A DNA stretch of 64,000 bases from an uncultured Ilumatobacter sp. (GTDB lineage Bacteria > Actinomycetota > Acidimicrobiia > Acidimicrobiales > Ilumatobacteraceae), in assembly GCA_905182555.1 (NCBI GenBank), contig CAJJBX010000021.1, positions 1 through 64,000 of the forward strand, read 5' to 3'. The notes under the pieces are model-generated. The model did no database searches. It was not told the origin of the DNA and was given only the letters and a program-made list of their open reading frames with translations. Below are positions 1 to 8,810 of the stretch, piece by piece. Every line of letters begins with the position of its first letter. Positions within the stretch are counted from its first letter, which is position 1. The position numbers and the translations under genes were made by a program.

Positions 1-770
1 GCCGCCATTTCCTCAACCTCGGCGAAGTCGATCGAGATCGGGAACACCCCGAGCTGGGTTCGGTGCCCGGCATTGTGGATGACGTTTTCGCCGATGTCAG
101 ATTGGCGCAACTGGCTTGCGCATGCAGCAAAGTTGGTTGCGCCCTTCGGTCGCTGGAAACCGATGAGGTCGCAGCCGAGGAGGCCATCGATTATTTCGTT
201 GCGCCATGGCAACCGCGAGAACAGCTCATAGGGCGGGAACGGGATGTGCAGGAAGAAGCCAATGGTGATGTCGGGACGCTGCTTGCGGAGCATCGCCGGG
301 ATGAGCTGGAGCTGGTAGTCGTGGATCCAAACGATCGCGTTCGGGGGAGCGATGTTCGCCAGAGTGATGGCGAAGCGTTCGTTGACCTGCTGATAGGCCT
401 CCCACTGAGCAATGTCGTAGGTCGACTCGCGGAGCGCGTCGTGGTAGAGCGGCCACAGGCCGTCGTTTGAGAAGCCTTCGTAGTACAGCTCGACTTCTTC
501 GGCACTGATGTCGATCGGGTGGCAGTCAACGCCGTCGACGGTGAAGGGGCTCGGTCGGGTCGTCGGGCGTGCCGGTCCAGCCGACCCATGTGCCGCCCGA
601 TGATCGGAGCATGGGCAGGAGCGCCCGAACTAGGCCGCCGGGCTTGGAGCCCATCCGTTCTCCGTCGTATCGTCGCGCATCACCGGGAGCCGGTTGGCGG
701 CAATCACGATCGGTCGGATTGGTGCAGCCTGAGGTGCGGTGGTCGACGGTTCGTCGGCTGCGATTGTCAT
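1..770 (-). CDS. otsA: Trehalose-6-phosphate synthase, N-terminal part, two frameshifts
   Basis: Glycosyltransferase family 20 enzyme that makes trehalose-6-phosphate from a nucleotide-activated glucose and glucose-6-phosphate in the cytosol. The ATG at 770 opens a sequence with VIAANRLPV, then SKPGGLV, WVGWTG, DYQLQLIPAMLR, FFLHIPFPPYE, and GVFPISIDF near the window edge, all in OtsA order. The rest of the gene lies outside the window. The reading frame breaks twice: a G/C run near 641 is one base short and a C run near 548 is one base long. Correcting both restores a continuous OtsA reading frame, so I read these as sequence errors, not decay. It is divergent from ilvA. Confidence 0.9.
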
Positions 771-846
771 ACAAATTGTTTACCTGATTCTCCTTCGGCC
801 CGGGCGAAAAGTTCGACGATGTCCGACTTGAACCAAAACGAAGGCG

Positions 847-860
847 TTGCTTCGAAGCAA
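847..860. promoter_or_regulatory. Perfect 14-bp palindrome in the otsA-ilvA divergent gap
   Basis: TTGCTTCGAAGCAA is its own reverse complement. It lies in the 173-bp gap between the divergent starts of otsA (770) and ilvA (944). That placement suits an operator for a dimeric regulator, but no regulator is nearby and I do not recognise the motif. A chance palindrome of this length in a given gap is unlikely but not excluded. Confidence 0.35.
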
Positions 861-943
861 GCATTCGCGCTCAGCGGCTCAACAAAATTCACGCTGACGA
901 CGAGATCGCCAGGCATCCGTTGAATACCGGCCAGACTGGGTGA

Positions 944-2458
944 CGTGAGCGACGTCGACTATCTCCTTCGGATTCTCAATGCGAAGGTCTACGACGTTGC
1001 CATTGAGACGCCGCTGGAATCAGCAATACTCTTCCATGTTTGACTGTAACCTAAGCTTCAAACGAGAAGACCTACAAGCGGTCTTCTCGTTCAAGATCCG
1101 CGGCGCCTACAACAAGATGAGCAGCCTGAGCCCTGAGGACCGGGCGCGTGGAGTCATTGCCTGCTCGTCGGGCAATCACGCCCAGGGCGTCGCTCTTGCG
1201 GCCAACCGCCTCGGCTGTGACGCCGTGATCGTGATGCCCACGACCGCACCGTCACTCAAAGTCGACGCTGTGCGTCAGCGTGGCGCCGAGGTTGTATTGC
1301 ACGGCGAGAGCTTCGACGAGGCATACCGGCACGCACTTCAGCTCCAAGCAGATCGTGGTCTCACCCTGGTGCACCCATTCGACGACCCCGACGTGATCGC
1401 TGGTCAGGGGACGATCGGCATGGAGATCCTCCGCCAGCACGGCAACCCGATCGACGCGATCTTCGTGGCGATTGGTGGCGGTGGCTTGATTGCTGGGATT
1501 GCAGCGTACGTAAAACAGGTTCGGCCGGGCATCAAAATCATCGGGGTGCAGCACGACGAGTCGACTGCCATGGCTGACTCGCTCCGAGCTGGCCACCTCG
1601 TGACCCTCGATGAAGTCGGGCTATTTTCCGATGGCACCGCGGTGAAGCGGCCGGGCACGGAGACGTTCCGGCTGGCCCAGGAATATGTCGACGACGTGAT
1701 CATTGTCGACACCGACGAAACATGCGCCGCGATCAAAGACGTGTTCACCGATACCCGGTCGCTCCTCGAGCCTGCAGGGGCGCTCGCGATTGCTGGCATG
1801 AAGAAGTACGTCCAGCAGACCGGCGCAGTCGACCAGACCTTTGTCGCCATTGCGTGCGGTGCCAACATGAACTTCACTCGTCTGCGATTTGTGGCAGAGC
1901 GCGCCGACTACGGCGAGCAGCGCGAGGCAATCTTCGCGGTCACGATTCCCGAACAGCCTGGGAGCTTCCTCCGGTTCTGCGAAGTCATCGGCGAGCGCGA
2001 CGTGACCGAGTTCAATTACCGGATCAGCGACTCGGCGGAGGCGCACGTCTTCGTCGGCATTGCCGCGTCGTCACGCCACGAGACGATTGAGTTGGCCGAT
2101 GCATTCGACGAGGCTGGCTTTGACGCCATCGACCTGACGTCTGACGAACTCGCGAAGGCCCACGTTCGTCACCTCGTGGGCGGCAAGTCAACTCATGCGT
2201 CCGACGAGGTGCTCTATCGGTTTTGAGTTCCCTGAGCGGCCTGGGGCACTCTTGCGCTTTCTCACCTCGATGAACCCGGCGTGGAACATCTCGTTGTTCC
2301 ACTACCGCAACCACGGTGCCGACCTGGCACGGGTGCTGGTGGGCATGCAGGTACCGACAAGCGACGCAGATGCGTTCCGGGGATTCCTTGATGACATCGG
2401 CTATCGCTTTTGGAACGAGTCCGACAACCCGGCCTACAAGCTGTTCCTCGGCTCCTGA
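944..2458 (+). CDS. ilvA: Threonine ammonia-lyase (threonine dehydratase), two frameshifts
   Basis: PLP enzyme that deaminates threonine to 2-oxobutyrate, the first step of isoleucine synthesis. From the GTG at 944 the protein starts VSDVDYLLRILNAKVYDV, typical of IlvA. The PLP-lysine motif SFKIRGAYNK and the glycine loop IGGGGLIAG follow. The C-terminus has two ACT-like regulatory repeats, one around IPEQPGSFLRF and one around FPERPGALLRF, suggesting allosteric feedback control. The frame breaks near 1040-1050 and at a T run (2220-2223). Removing one T joins ...EVLYRF to EFPERPGALL exactly. Bases 1020-1090 look less GC-rich than the rest. Restored length is about 504 residues, normal for the family. 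Confidence 0.9.
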
Positions 2459-2463
2459 CCCCT

Positions 2464-2526
2464 GGAGTAGTTGGAGTAGTTGGAGTAGTTGGAGTAGTTG
2501 GAGTAGTTGGAGCAGCTGGAGCAGCT
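2464..2526. repeat. 9-bp tandem repeat, 7 units, just after ilvA
   Basis: Five perfect copies of GGAGTAGTT are followed by two copies of GGAGCAGCT, starting five bases after the ilvA stop. The unit is a multiple of three, so the Trp-Ser-Ser peptide it encodes in one frame has no sign of being real. It sits in the gap between the convergent ends of ilvA and an LLM gene. No function is apparent. Confidence 0.95.
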
Positions 2527-2568
2527 CGCGCCGCCGCGTAAAGCGACTGGCACACTTTGGTCTGACCG

Positions 2569-2605
2569 GAGCGTGACGCTGGTGTCGCCCGACTCGCTCA
2601 CGCTC
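2569..2605. terminator. Possible bidirectional terminator hairpin
   Basis: GAGCGTGA (2569-2576) pairs with TCACGCTC (2598-2605), an 8-bp perfect stem with a 21-nt loop. It lies between the convergent ilvA and LLM genes. There is no T tract, so this is a weak prediction based on position and stem. Confidence 0.35.
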
Positions 2606-2611
2606 TGGAGC

Positions 2612-3526
2612 TCAGTCGGAGAGCCCGCCTTCGCGACGTGACAAGATCGCTGCATGGCAATTGGCAACGATCTGGTCAACTGTTCCGATGAGGATGTAGG
2701 GGAGCGAGCGGAGTGCTTCGCGTGTGAGGCCGTCGACGCGCTCGACCAGATCGTCTTCGGCCGTCTGAGCGTCATCGGTGATGACAACGACCTGGACCAG
2801 TGCGTTGAGCTCAATCTCGCGCCCGCTTGCTTCGGCACGAATGAAGTCGATCTGGTCATCGAGGTATTCGGTGGTCCACTGCATCGTGTGGCGGTGGCCG
2901 TCTTCGAGTGTTTTGCCGAGGCCCTGGAGGCCAATGATGTTGGCGTGCCGGGCCGCGTGGCGCAGCAGTGTGTCACCGTTGCCTCCGACCAGGATCGGGA
3001 GCTGTTCCTGCACCGTCCGGTCGATGTGGGCTCCGGTGAGCTGATGGTGGGTGCCGTCCCAGTCGACCGTCTCGCCGTCGAGAAGGCGCCGCAGGATCTC
3101 TACCCGCTCGAGGAGCGCTGCTTTGCGCCCAGCAGCGCGAAGCAGACTTATGCCGGTTTGGCTGTACTCGTGCGGGGTGTGGCCGGCACCGAGACCGAGT
3201 TCAAAACGACCGTTCGACAGATGGTCGAGCGTCGTTGCTTCCCATGCGAGTTGCACCGGGTTGCGCATGTCGGAGTTGAGCACGAACGTGCCGATCCGCA
3301 AGGTCGACGTGGTCGCTGCGACGGCCGCTAGTTGGGGCAGTGGGGAGCGACCCGGCCCGACGTGGTCGGACACCAGGAAGATGTCAAAACCAGCAGCCTC
3401 GACGCGCCGACCGGCTTCGACAACGTTGAGCTCGGTGCCCGTCGAAACCTGAGAATCGCCGTGAACGTGGTGCAACTGTCACGCCAAGGTCAGACCTCGG
3501 TGTGGCACGTGGGGCGTGACAGTCAT
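2612..3526 (-). CDS. LLM-class F420-dependent oxidoreductase, in-frame TGA near the start
   Basis: Luciferase-like TIM-barrel enzyme. VEAAGFDIFLVSDHV, LRIGTFVLN, LSNGRFELGLGAGH and LPILVGGNG are family landmarks. F420 as cofactor is inferred from the actinobacterial setting. The ATG at 3526 gives MTVTPHVPHRGLTLA, then a TGA at 3479-3481, then QLHHVHGDSQ. If that stop is real, translation would have to start at a TTG at 3475, losing the first beta strand. A single base change or error seems likelier. The C-terminus (GGLSD) is intact. It is convergent with ilvA. The substrate is unknown. Confidence 0.8.
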
Positions 3527-3532
3527 TGACGA

Positions 3533-4753
3533 TTAGATCGAGTCGAGGGCCTGTTCGAGGTCGGCAACGAGGTCGGCCTTGTCTTCGATGCCGACGGAGA
3601 GGCGGACCAAGTTGTCGGGGACTTCGAGCGGTGAGCCGGCGGCAGACATGTGGGTCATGGCAGCGGGATGCTCGATCAGCGATTCCACAGCACCAAGCGA
3701 CTCTGCCAACGTGAAGACCGACGTTGCATCGGCAACACGCATCGCAGCTTCGCGGCCAGCCCTGACCTGGAAGGACACCATGCCGCCGAAGTCTTTCATC
3801 TGCTTGGCAGCCGCAGCATGGCCGGGATGATCGGGCAGCTGCGGGTACAGCACCTTTTCGATTGCGGGGTGATCGACGAGCAGGTCGACGATCGCACGAG
3901 CGTTCTCGCAGTGGCGATCCATTCGAACCGCAAGCGTCTTGACGCCGCGCAGCAGCATGTAGCTGTCGAACGGCGCTGGCACGGCGCCCGCAGCATTCTG
4001 CGTGAAGGCAAGCTTCTCGGCGAGTTCGTCGTTACTCGTTGCGATGAATCCACCGACGACGTCGCTGTGGCCGCCGAGGTACTTCGTGGCGGAGTGCACG
4101 ACGAGGTCGGCGCCCAAGTTGATTGGTTGCTGGAGGTACGGGGTGGCAAACGTGTTGTCGACCACAACGATTGCGCCGCGCTCGTGGGCAATTGATGCGA
4201 TGGCCTCGATGTCGAAGCACGTGAGCAAGGGGTTGGTCGGGGTTTCCAACCAGATCATCCCGGTGTCGTCGGGCCAGTTGGCACGGAGCGCGTCGAGGTC
4301 GGTGAGGTCGACTGCGGTCCACGGGTAGCCCATTGGACCCCAGACCTTGGCGATCAGGCGGAAGGTTCCGCCGTAGGCGTCGTTGCCGAGCAGGACGCGC
4401 TTGCCGCTGCCTTCGGGGGCGACGGTGAGGAGCCGCAAAATGTTGTCTTCGGCAGCGAGACCGCTGGCGAAGGAGAGGCCGTGTCGGGCCTCTTCAAGCG
4501 AGGCGATCTGTGTCTCGAGCGCGGAACGTGTCGGGTTGCCCGACCGCGAGTACTCGAAGCCCTTGTGGTTGCCGACGCCGTCCTGGGCAAACGTGGTTGA
4601 CAGCGAGATCGGCACCACGACTGCGCCAGTGGTCGGGTCGGGCTCCTGGCCGGCATGAATTGCCCGGGTGGAGAAGCCAGCGGACATATTGATCTGCTTG
4701 TTGTCGTCCGGGTGGGCGGTTGGGGTGTCGTCCGGGTGAGTTGGATCAGTCAC
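3533..4753 (-). CDS. metB: Cystathionine gamma-synthase / trans-sulfuration PLP enzyme
   Basis: Cys/Met-metabolism PLP enzyme of about 406 residues. It shows YSRSGNPTR, FASGLAAED, DNTFATPYLQQP and the PLP-lysine motif HSATKYLGGHSD. Such enzymes join O-acyl-homoserine with cysteine, or cleave cystathionine; sequence alone does not separate gamma-synthase from gamma-lyase. The GTG at 4753 overlaps the stop of the upstream cystathionine beta-synthase by 8 bp, so the two are one translationally coupled transsulfuration operon. An ATG at 4765 is an alternative start. With beta-synthase alongside, the pair could interconvert homocysteine and cysteine. Confidence 0.9.
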   Translation of the reverse strand: MTDPTHPDDTPTAHPDDNKQINMSAGFSTRAIHAGQEPDPTTGAVVVPISLSTTFAQDGVGNHKGFEYSRSGNPTRSALETQIASLEEARHGLSFASGLAAEDNILRLLTVAPEGSGKRVLLGNDAYGGTFRLIAKVWGPMGYPWTAVDLTDLDALRANWPDDTGMIWLETPTNPLLTCFDIEAIASIAHERGAIVVVDNTFATPYLQQPINLGADLVVHSATKYLGGHSDVVGGFIATSNDELAEKLAFTQNAAGAVPAPFDSYMLLRGVKTLAVRMDRHCENARAIVDLLVDHPAIEKVLYPQLPDHPGHAAAAKQMKDFGGMVSFQVRAGREAAMRVADATSVFTLAESLGAVESLIEHPAAMTHMSAAGSPLEVPDNLVRLSVGIEDKADLVADLEQALDSI

Positions 4754-6153
4754 GGTTGTTTGCATCCTCTGCGATGGCGGTGAAGTAGGAGAGCAGGTCG
4801 GTGCGGGTGAGCACACTGAGCGGCTGGCCGCCTGACAGCACGAGGAGTGCCGGGGCGGTTTCGAGCATTTCGACAGCGAGCTCGACCTTTTGGCCGACCC
4901 CGATCGTTGGGAGCTTTGTGCCCATCACCTTTTCGACCGAGGTACCCATGGCGCCGGGGTTGCGGTTGCGCAGCGAGTTGATGAAGTTGACGTAGAGCAG
5001 CTCGCGGCGCAGCGTGCCCTTCTCCTTGGTCTCGGGCGCGGCGCCGTCGTCGTAGAGCGTCGATGGCCTCGCTGACCGGCGCCGACGGGTTGACATAGAG
5101 CAGGTTCTCGATCGAAGCGTTGCGAGTGTCGAGCACGGCGCCGACGCACTGATCACACTCTTTGAGGAATCCGAAGTTCATCATCCAGTGCTCGTTGAAC
5201 ACCGTCGAGAGGTAGCCACGGCCCGAATCAGGGTTGAAGACGACGATGACTGCGTCGTCGTCGGCTTCCTTGGCGACCTTCAGTGCCGCGGCCACGGCAG
5301 TGCCGCCTGAGCCTCCGATAAGGATGCCTTCGGTCTGGCTGACGTAGCGGGCCGTGAGGAAGCTCTCTTCGTCGCTGATCGGAATGACCTCGTCCCAGAG
5401 GTCACCGTCATAAGCGGCTGGGAAGAAATCTTCGCCGACGCCTTCGACGAGATATGGGCGTCCCGAACCCCCGGAAAATACCGACTTTTCGGGGTCAGCG
5501 GCGATGATCTTGATGTCGGGATTCTTCGACTTGAGGTATCGGCCGGTACCGGTGAGCGAACCGCATGTGCCCGCGCCCGCAATGAAGTGCGTGATGCGGC
5601 CCTTAGTCTGCTCCCAAATTTCGGGGCCGGTGGTCTTTGTGTGGGCTTCGGGATTGTGCGGGTTGGCGTACTGGTTCGGGCGAAACGCGCCGCGTTCCCG
5701 GGTGAGCCGCTCGGCCACGGAGTAGTAGCTATCCGGATCTTCTGGTGCCACGGCAACGTCGCAGACAACGACCTCGGCGCCGTAGGCACGCAGCAGGTCG
5801 ACCTTCTCTTTGCCAGCCTTGTTCGTCATGACGAACACACACTTGTAGCCCCGCTGGGCAGCCGTGATGGCGAGTCCGACACCGGTGTTGCCCGACGTGG
5901 GCTCGACGATCGTGCCGCCGGGCTGGAGTTCGCCGCTTGCTTCGGCCGCAAGAATCATCTCAAGTGCCGGTCGATCTTTCGAGGAACCACCTGGGTTGGT
6001 GACCTCATGCTTCATCGCCAATGTGCAGCGGACGCCGTGCTCCTCGCTGACGCGCTTCATGCGCACCATCGGCGTGTTGCCGATCAGGTCAAGAATTGAT
6101 TCGGCGATGTCCATGCCGTCGGCGTCCCAAGCGGGAAGCGATGTATCAGTCAT
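4746..6153 (-). CDS. cbs: Cystathionine beta-synthase with C-terminal CBS domains, one frameshift
   Basis: Fold-type II PLP enzyme condensing serine (or O-acetylserine) with homocysteine. It shows LIGNTPMVRM, the PLP lysine in NPGGSSKDRPA, EPTSGNTGVGLA and GGSGGTAVA. The C-terminal third (PTIGVGQKVELAVEML, LSVLTRTDLLSYF) is a CBS-domain pair, usually a regulatory module. The frame shifts once near 5058; inserting one base gives DALYDDGAAPETKE and a continuous protein of about 469 residues. The gene is followed by metB with an 8-bp overlap. CysK is the alternative, but the CBS domains and the neighbour favour cystathionine beta-synthase. Confidence 0.88.
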
Positions 6154-6210
6154 ATCGCGAACAGTACAAGGTGAGTTGACATCCCGGCAGAGCTCAGCGG
6201 CGAGACTTGT

Positions 6211-6549
6211 TCAGCTTCGGAGGGCGCGACCAACGATCCGGCCAACCTTGCCCGGCTGGGGCGCTTCGACGCCTTCGGGGAGCAGGTGGGGCGCGTTGTC
6301 GGCCAGGAAAGCTAAGAGCTCGCCAGCAGACGGGTTGACGAGGCCCTTGTCGCCGATGACGACGGTGGGTACGACTTCGTTGCCATTCGCGTGTTTGCGC
6401 ACGATGGCGGCATCAGCTTTGCTGTCCCAAATGTTGTGCTCGACTCGTTCGACCCCAAGCTTGTCCAGGCCACGCTTGAGGCTCGAGCAGAACCCACAAC
6501 CGGGTCGCCAGTAGAAATCGATCTGCTTCGCTGTGCTCGTCATGTCCAT
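6211..6549 (-). CDS. Glutaredoxin-like protein (mycoredoxin type)
   Basis: A 112-residue thioredoxin-fold protein with the redox motif CGFC in YWRPGCGFCSSLKRGL, and the cis-proline region EVVPTVVIGDK. Glutaredoxin-like proteins in mycothiol-using Actinomycetota reduce mixed disulfides with mycothiol. The gene mca in this window (36892-37800) supports a mycothiol background. The C-terminal tail after residue 85 (LLPEGVEAPQPGKVGRIV) is longer than the minimal fold. Start is ATG 6549 or ATG 6543. It is encoded just upstream of cbs, with a 57-bp gap. Confidence 0.8.
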   Translation of the reverse strand: MDMTSTAKQIDFYWRPGCGFCSSLKRGLDKLGVERVEHNIWDSKADAAIVRKHANGNEVVPTVVIGDKGLVNPSAGELLAFLADNAPHLLPEGVEAPQPGKVGRIVGRALRS

Positions 6550-6614
6550 GAAAGAAACCGTACCCAGTCGAGTGGGTCACTTGCGTCAACAACCATGCTG
6601 AGTTTCGCGCCTGT

Positions 6615-6930
6615 TCAGCTAGCGGCCGCTTGCCGCCGACCTTCGAGGTGGGCAAGCTCAGCGGTGTTCGACCAGACGGCAATCGCTTGGTTCAACGCCA
6701 GAACACCGTTTGGCTGCCAGTTGAGCATCACGTCGTAGAGACGCAGCATCGACTGCCAGTCGGTTTCGCCTCATGAGGGTGCCGTTGCGTGCAGCGCGGT
6801 GATCGCAACCTGGGACTCTGGTGCTAGCGCGGGGTGACAGCAGCCGGCCAACAAAGCAAGCTGCTCGTCGAGCGGGCCGGCTGGTGCACTGATCTTCGCG
6901 AACCAAGGCTGGTCGCTGGAGGTGACGGCC
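6615..6930 (-). pseudogene. Remnant of an ECF42-type (DUF6596) sigma factor with internal deletion
   Basis: Reading the minus strand through one TGA (6771-6773) gives LALLAGCCHPALAPESQVAI directly followed by ALHATAPS, TDWQSMLRLYDVML and PNGVLALNQAIAVW. In ECF42 sigma factors the CCHPALAPE block sits in the sigma-domain part. HATAP..TDW..LYD and VALNRAVAV belong to the C-terminal extension well over 100 residues later. The fusion therefore means a large internal deletion, plus a stop and loss of the N-terminus. The gene cannot be functional. It lies between the glutaredoxin and M24 peptidase genes. Confidence 0.75.
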
Positions 6931-6957
6931 GGAGTGAGCTGCTGGCAGACTGGCACC

Positions 6958-8088
6958 ATGAGCAGCACGTCGAGCAGCGCAGCATCCGACACGTCCGTCT
7001 ACCTCGATCGGCTCGCCAAGGTGCGGGCGTCAATGGTCGAGCAGAACGTCGACACGGTCATGGTCTCGGTCGGCCACGACTTGCCCTATCTGTCGGGTTA
7101 CAGCGCGATGCCGCTGGAGCGGTTGACGATGCTTGTCGTACCGCGCGAGGGCGCGGCCACGATGGTGATCCCCGGTCTTGAATCAGCCCGTGTCGAACCG
7201 CAGCCAGGGGTCTTCGACCTCTTGCCCTGGAGCGAGACCGAAGACCCAACCGCCATCGTCGCCAAGTTGGCCGCCGGTTCGAAGCGCATCGCGATCGGTG
7301 ATCAGATGTGGGCCCGCTTCCTCGTCGAATTGCTGCCGCAGCTACCCGGAGCCGAGTACACGCGTGCAGTCGACGTCGTTGGCCACCTCCGCATGAGTAA
7401 AGACCAGGCGGAGCTCGACGCGCTTGCCGCTGCCGGTGCTGCTGTCGACAAGATTGCTGGTGAACTCCAGCGCGGCGAGATCCCACTCGTCGGCCGGACC
7501 GAAGCTGAGGTGTCGGCGCACCTCGGACGTCGCATCATCGAAGAGGGTGCACAGAAGGTCAATTTCGCGATCGTTGCCGCCGGGGAGAACGCATCGAGCC
7601 CACATCATCACCCGGGCGACCGAGTGATCAAGAAAAATGAGATCGTGCTGACCGACTTCGGCGGCACGATGAATGGTTACTGCTCGGACACAACCCGCTG
7701 TGTCTTCACGGGCGAAATCGCGCCCGACGTCGCCGACGCATACGAGGTGCTGTTCGAAGCCCAGGCTGCAGGTGTCGCTGCGGCAACGGTCGGCACGCCG
7801 TGCCAAGACGTCGACCGGGCATGCCGGAAGGTCATTGACGACGCCGGTTACGGCGAGTACTTCATTCACCGCACCGGGCACGGCATTGGCCTCGAAGCGC
7901 ACGAGGATCCGTACATCGTTGAAGGCAACGCGCTGCCGCTCGCACACGGCCACGCGTTCAGCGTCGAGCCAGGGATCTACATCCCGGGCAAGTGGGGCAT
8001 GCGGCTCGAAGACATCGCTGCAGCGACCAACGATGGCCCGGTGAGTTACAACAACTCTGACCACCACCTCATCTCCGTCGACGCGTAG
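6958..8088 (+). CDS. M24-family Xaa-Pro aminopeptidase
   Basis: Cytosolic metallopeptidase of 376 residues with an N-terminal creatinase-like domain and a C-terminal pita-bread domain. The dinuclear metal ligands are visible as LTDFGG, CSDTTR, TGHGIGLEAHE, SVEPGIY and MRLEDI. It probably removes N-terminal residues ahead of proline or cleaves X-Pro dipeptides. The ATG at 6958 is preferred because the longer in-frame extension overlaps the sigma-factor remnant and is not conserved-looking. It appears monocistronic. Confidence 0.88.
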   Translation: MSSTSSSAASDTSVYLDRLAKVRASMVEQNVDTVMVSVGHDLPYLSGYSAMPLERLTMLVVPREGAATMVIPGLESARVEPQPGVFDLLPWSETEDPTAIVAKLAAGSKRIAIGDQMWARFLVELLPQLPGAEYTRAVDVVGHLRMSKDQAELDALAAAGAAVDKIAGELQRGEIPLVGRTEAEVSAHLGRRIIEEGAQKVNFAIVAAGENASSPHHHPGDRVIKKNEIVLTDFGGTMNGYCSDTTRCVFTGEIAPDVADAYEVLFEAQAAGVAAATVGTPCQDVDRACRKVIDDAGYGEYFIHRTGHGIGLEAHEDPYIVEGNALPLAHGHAFSVEPGIYIPGKWGMRLEDIAAATNDGPVSYNNSDHHLISVDA

Positions 8089-8124
8089 ACGCGTCGACGG
8101 GTGGCCGGGTAGACGGGTTGACCG

Positions 8125-8775
8125 CTAGCTGGTTGCGAAGGCGGTGTTGTCGGGTGTTGCGGAGAAGCCTGTCAGTTCAATGAACAGGTCGCTGCCGTCG
8201 AATAATGCGAGTGCACCGGACTCAAGGGCGCAGTAGCGCTTGGTGCCACCGGTAACAGGAATGTCGACACATAGAGCTTGCTGCCCTCCCTGGGTGATTT
8301 CAGAAGCAACCGGGTCGCCAATGCGCCGGTCGGCGTCGACGCGGAGTCGAGCTGCCATTGCCTTGGCGTAAAACTCACTGGTTAACAGCACGTCGCTGGT
8401 CCGGGCCTCGTTGATCTCGCCTTCACACGTGCCCTCCGAGAGATCGCAGGTGATCATCGATGCGCCCTCGTAGATGTAGCGAACCATGTTGATGGTGATC
8501 GAACGCTTCCCTGGCGCCTGGACGACCTGGGCTGTTGACGTGAAATCTCCGAGGCGTGTCAGCACCGTGTAGTCAGCGGTGAACAGCTCGGGGGACACGC
8601 AATCGAGCCGATCGAGAACACTGTCGATCTCGACGCGCCCAGTCGTTTCGGCGAACGCACAACCGCCGACCGTGGGCCGCTCGCCAGTGAAGCAGGAGCT
8701 GAGCAACGCTGCGCACGCAACAAGCACGGCGACCGATCGAGAGGTGACGTGACGGGAGCGGCAGGGGAAGGCCAT
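8125..8775 (-). CDS. Predicted lipoprotein, unknown function
   Basis: From ATG 8775 the protein begins MAFPCRSRHVTSRSVAVLVA and continues with a lipobox ALLSSC, so it should be lipidated and exported. The mature part has about 190 residues with many cysteines (VGGCAFAE, DRLDCVSP, ITCDLSEGTCEGE, QQALCVD, KRYCALE), suggesting disulfides outside the membrane. I do not recognise a family. It is convergent with the peptidase, and its start is only 35 bp from the divergent membrane-protein gene at 8811, so the two may share a promoter region. Confidence 0.7.
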   Translation of the reverse strand: MAFPCRSRHVTSRSVAVLVACAALLSSCFTGERPTVGGCAFAETTGRVEIDSVLDRLDCVSPELFTADYTVLTRLGDFTSTAQVVQAPGKRSITINMVRYIYEGASMITCDLSEGTCEGEINEARTSDVLLTSEFYAKAMAARLRVDADRRIGDPVASEITQGGQQALCVDIPVTGGTKRYCALESGALALFDGSDLFIELTGFSATPDNTAFATS

Positions 8776-8810
8776 GGCGGCGCCATGGTACGCCGTTACC
8801 ATCCCAAATC

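Noticed and set aside
2316-2576. Trp-Ser-Ser repeat protein from the 9-bp repeat
   Set aside because: Repeat lies after the ilvA stop; the ORF is a shadow of ilvA plus the repeat.
3479-3481. TGA as selenocysteine in the LLM gene
   Set aside because: LLM enzymes have no selenocysteine there, and no sel genes or stem-loop are evident; a base change is simpler.
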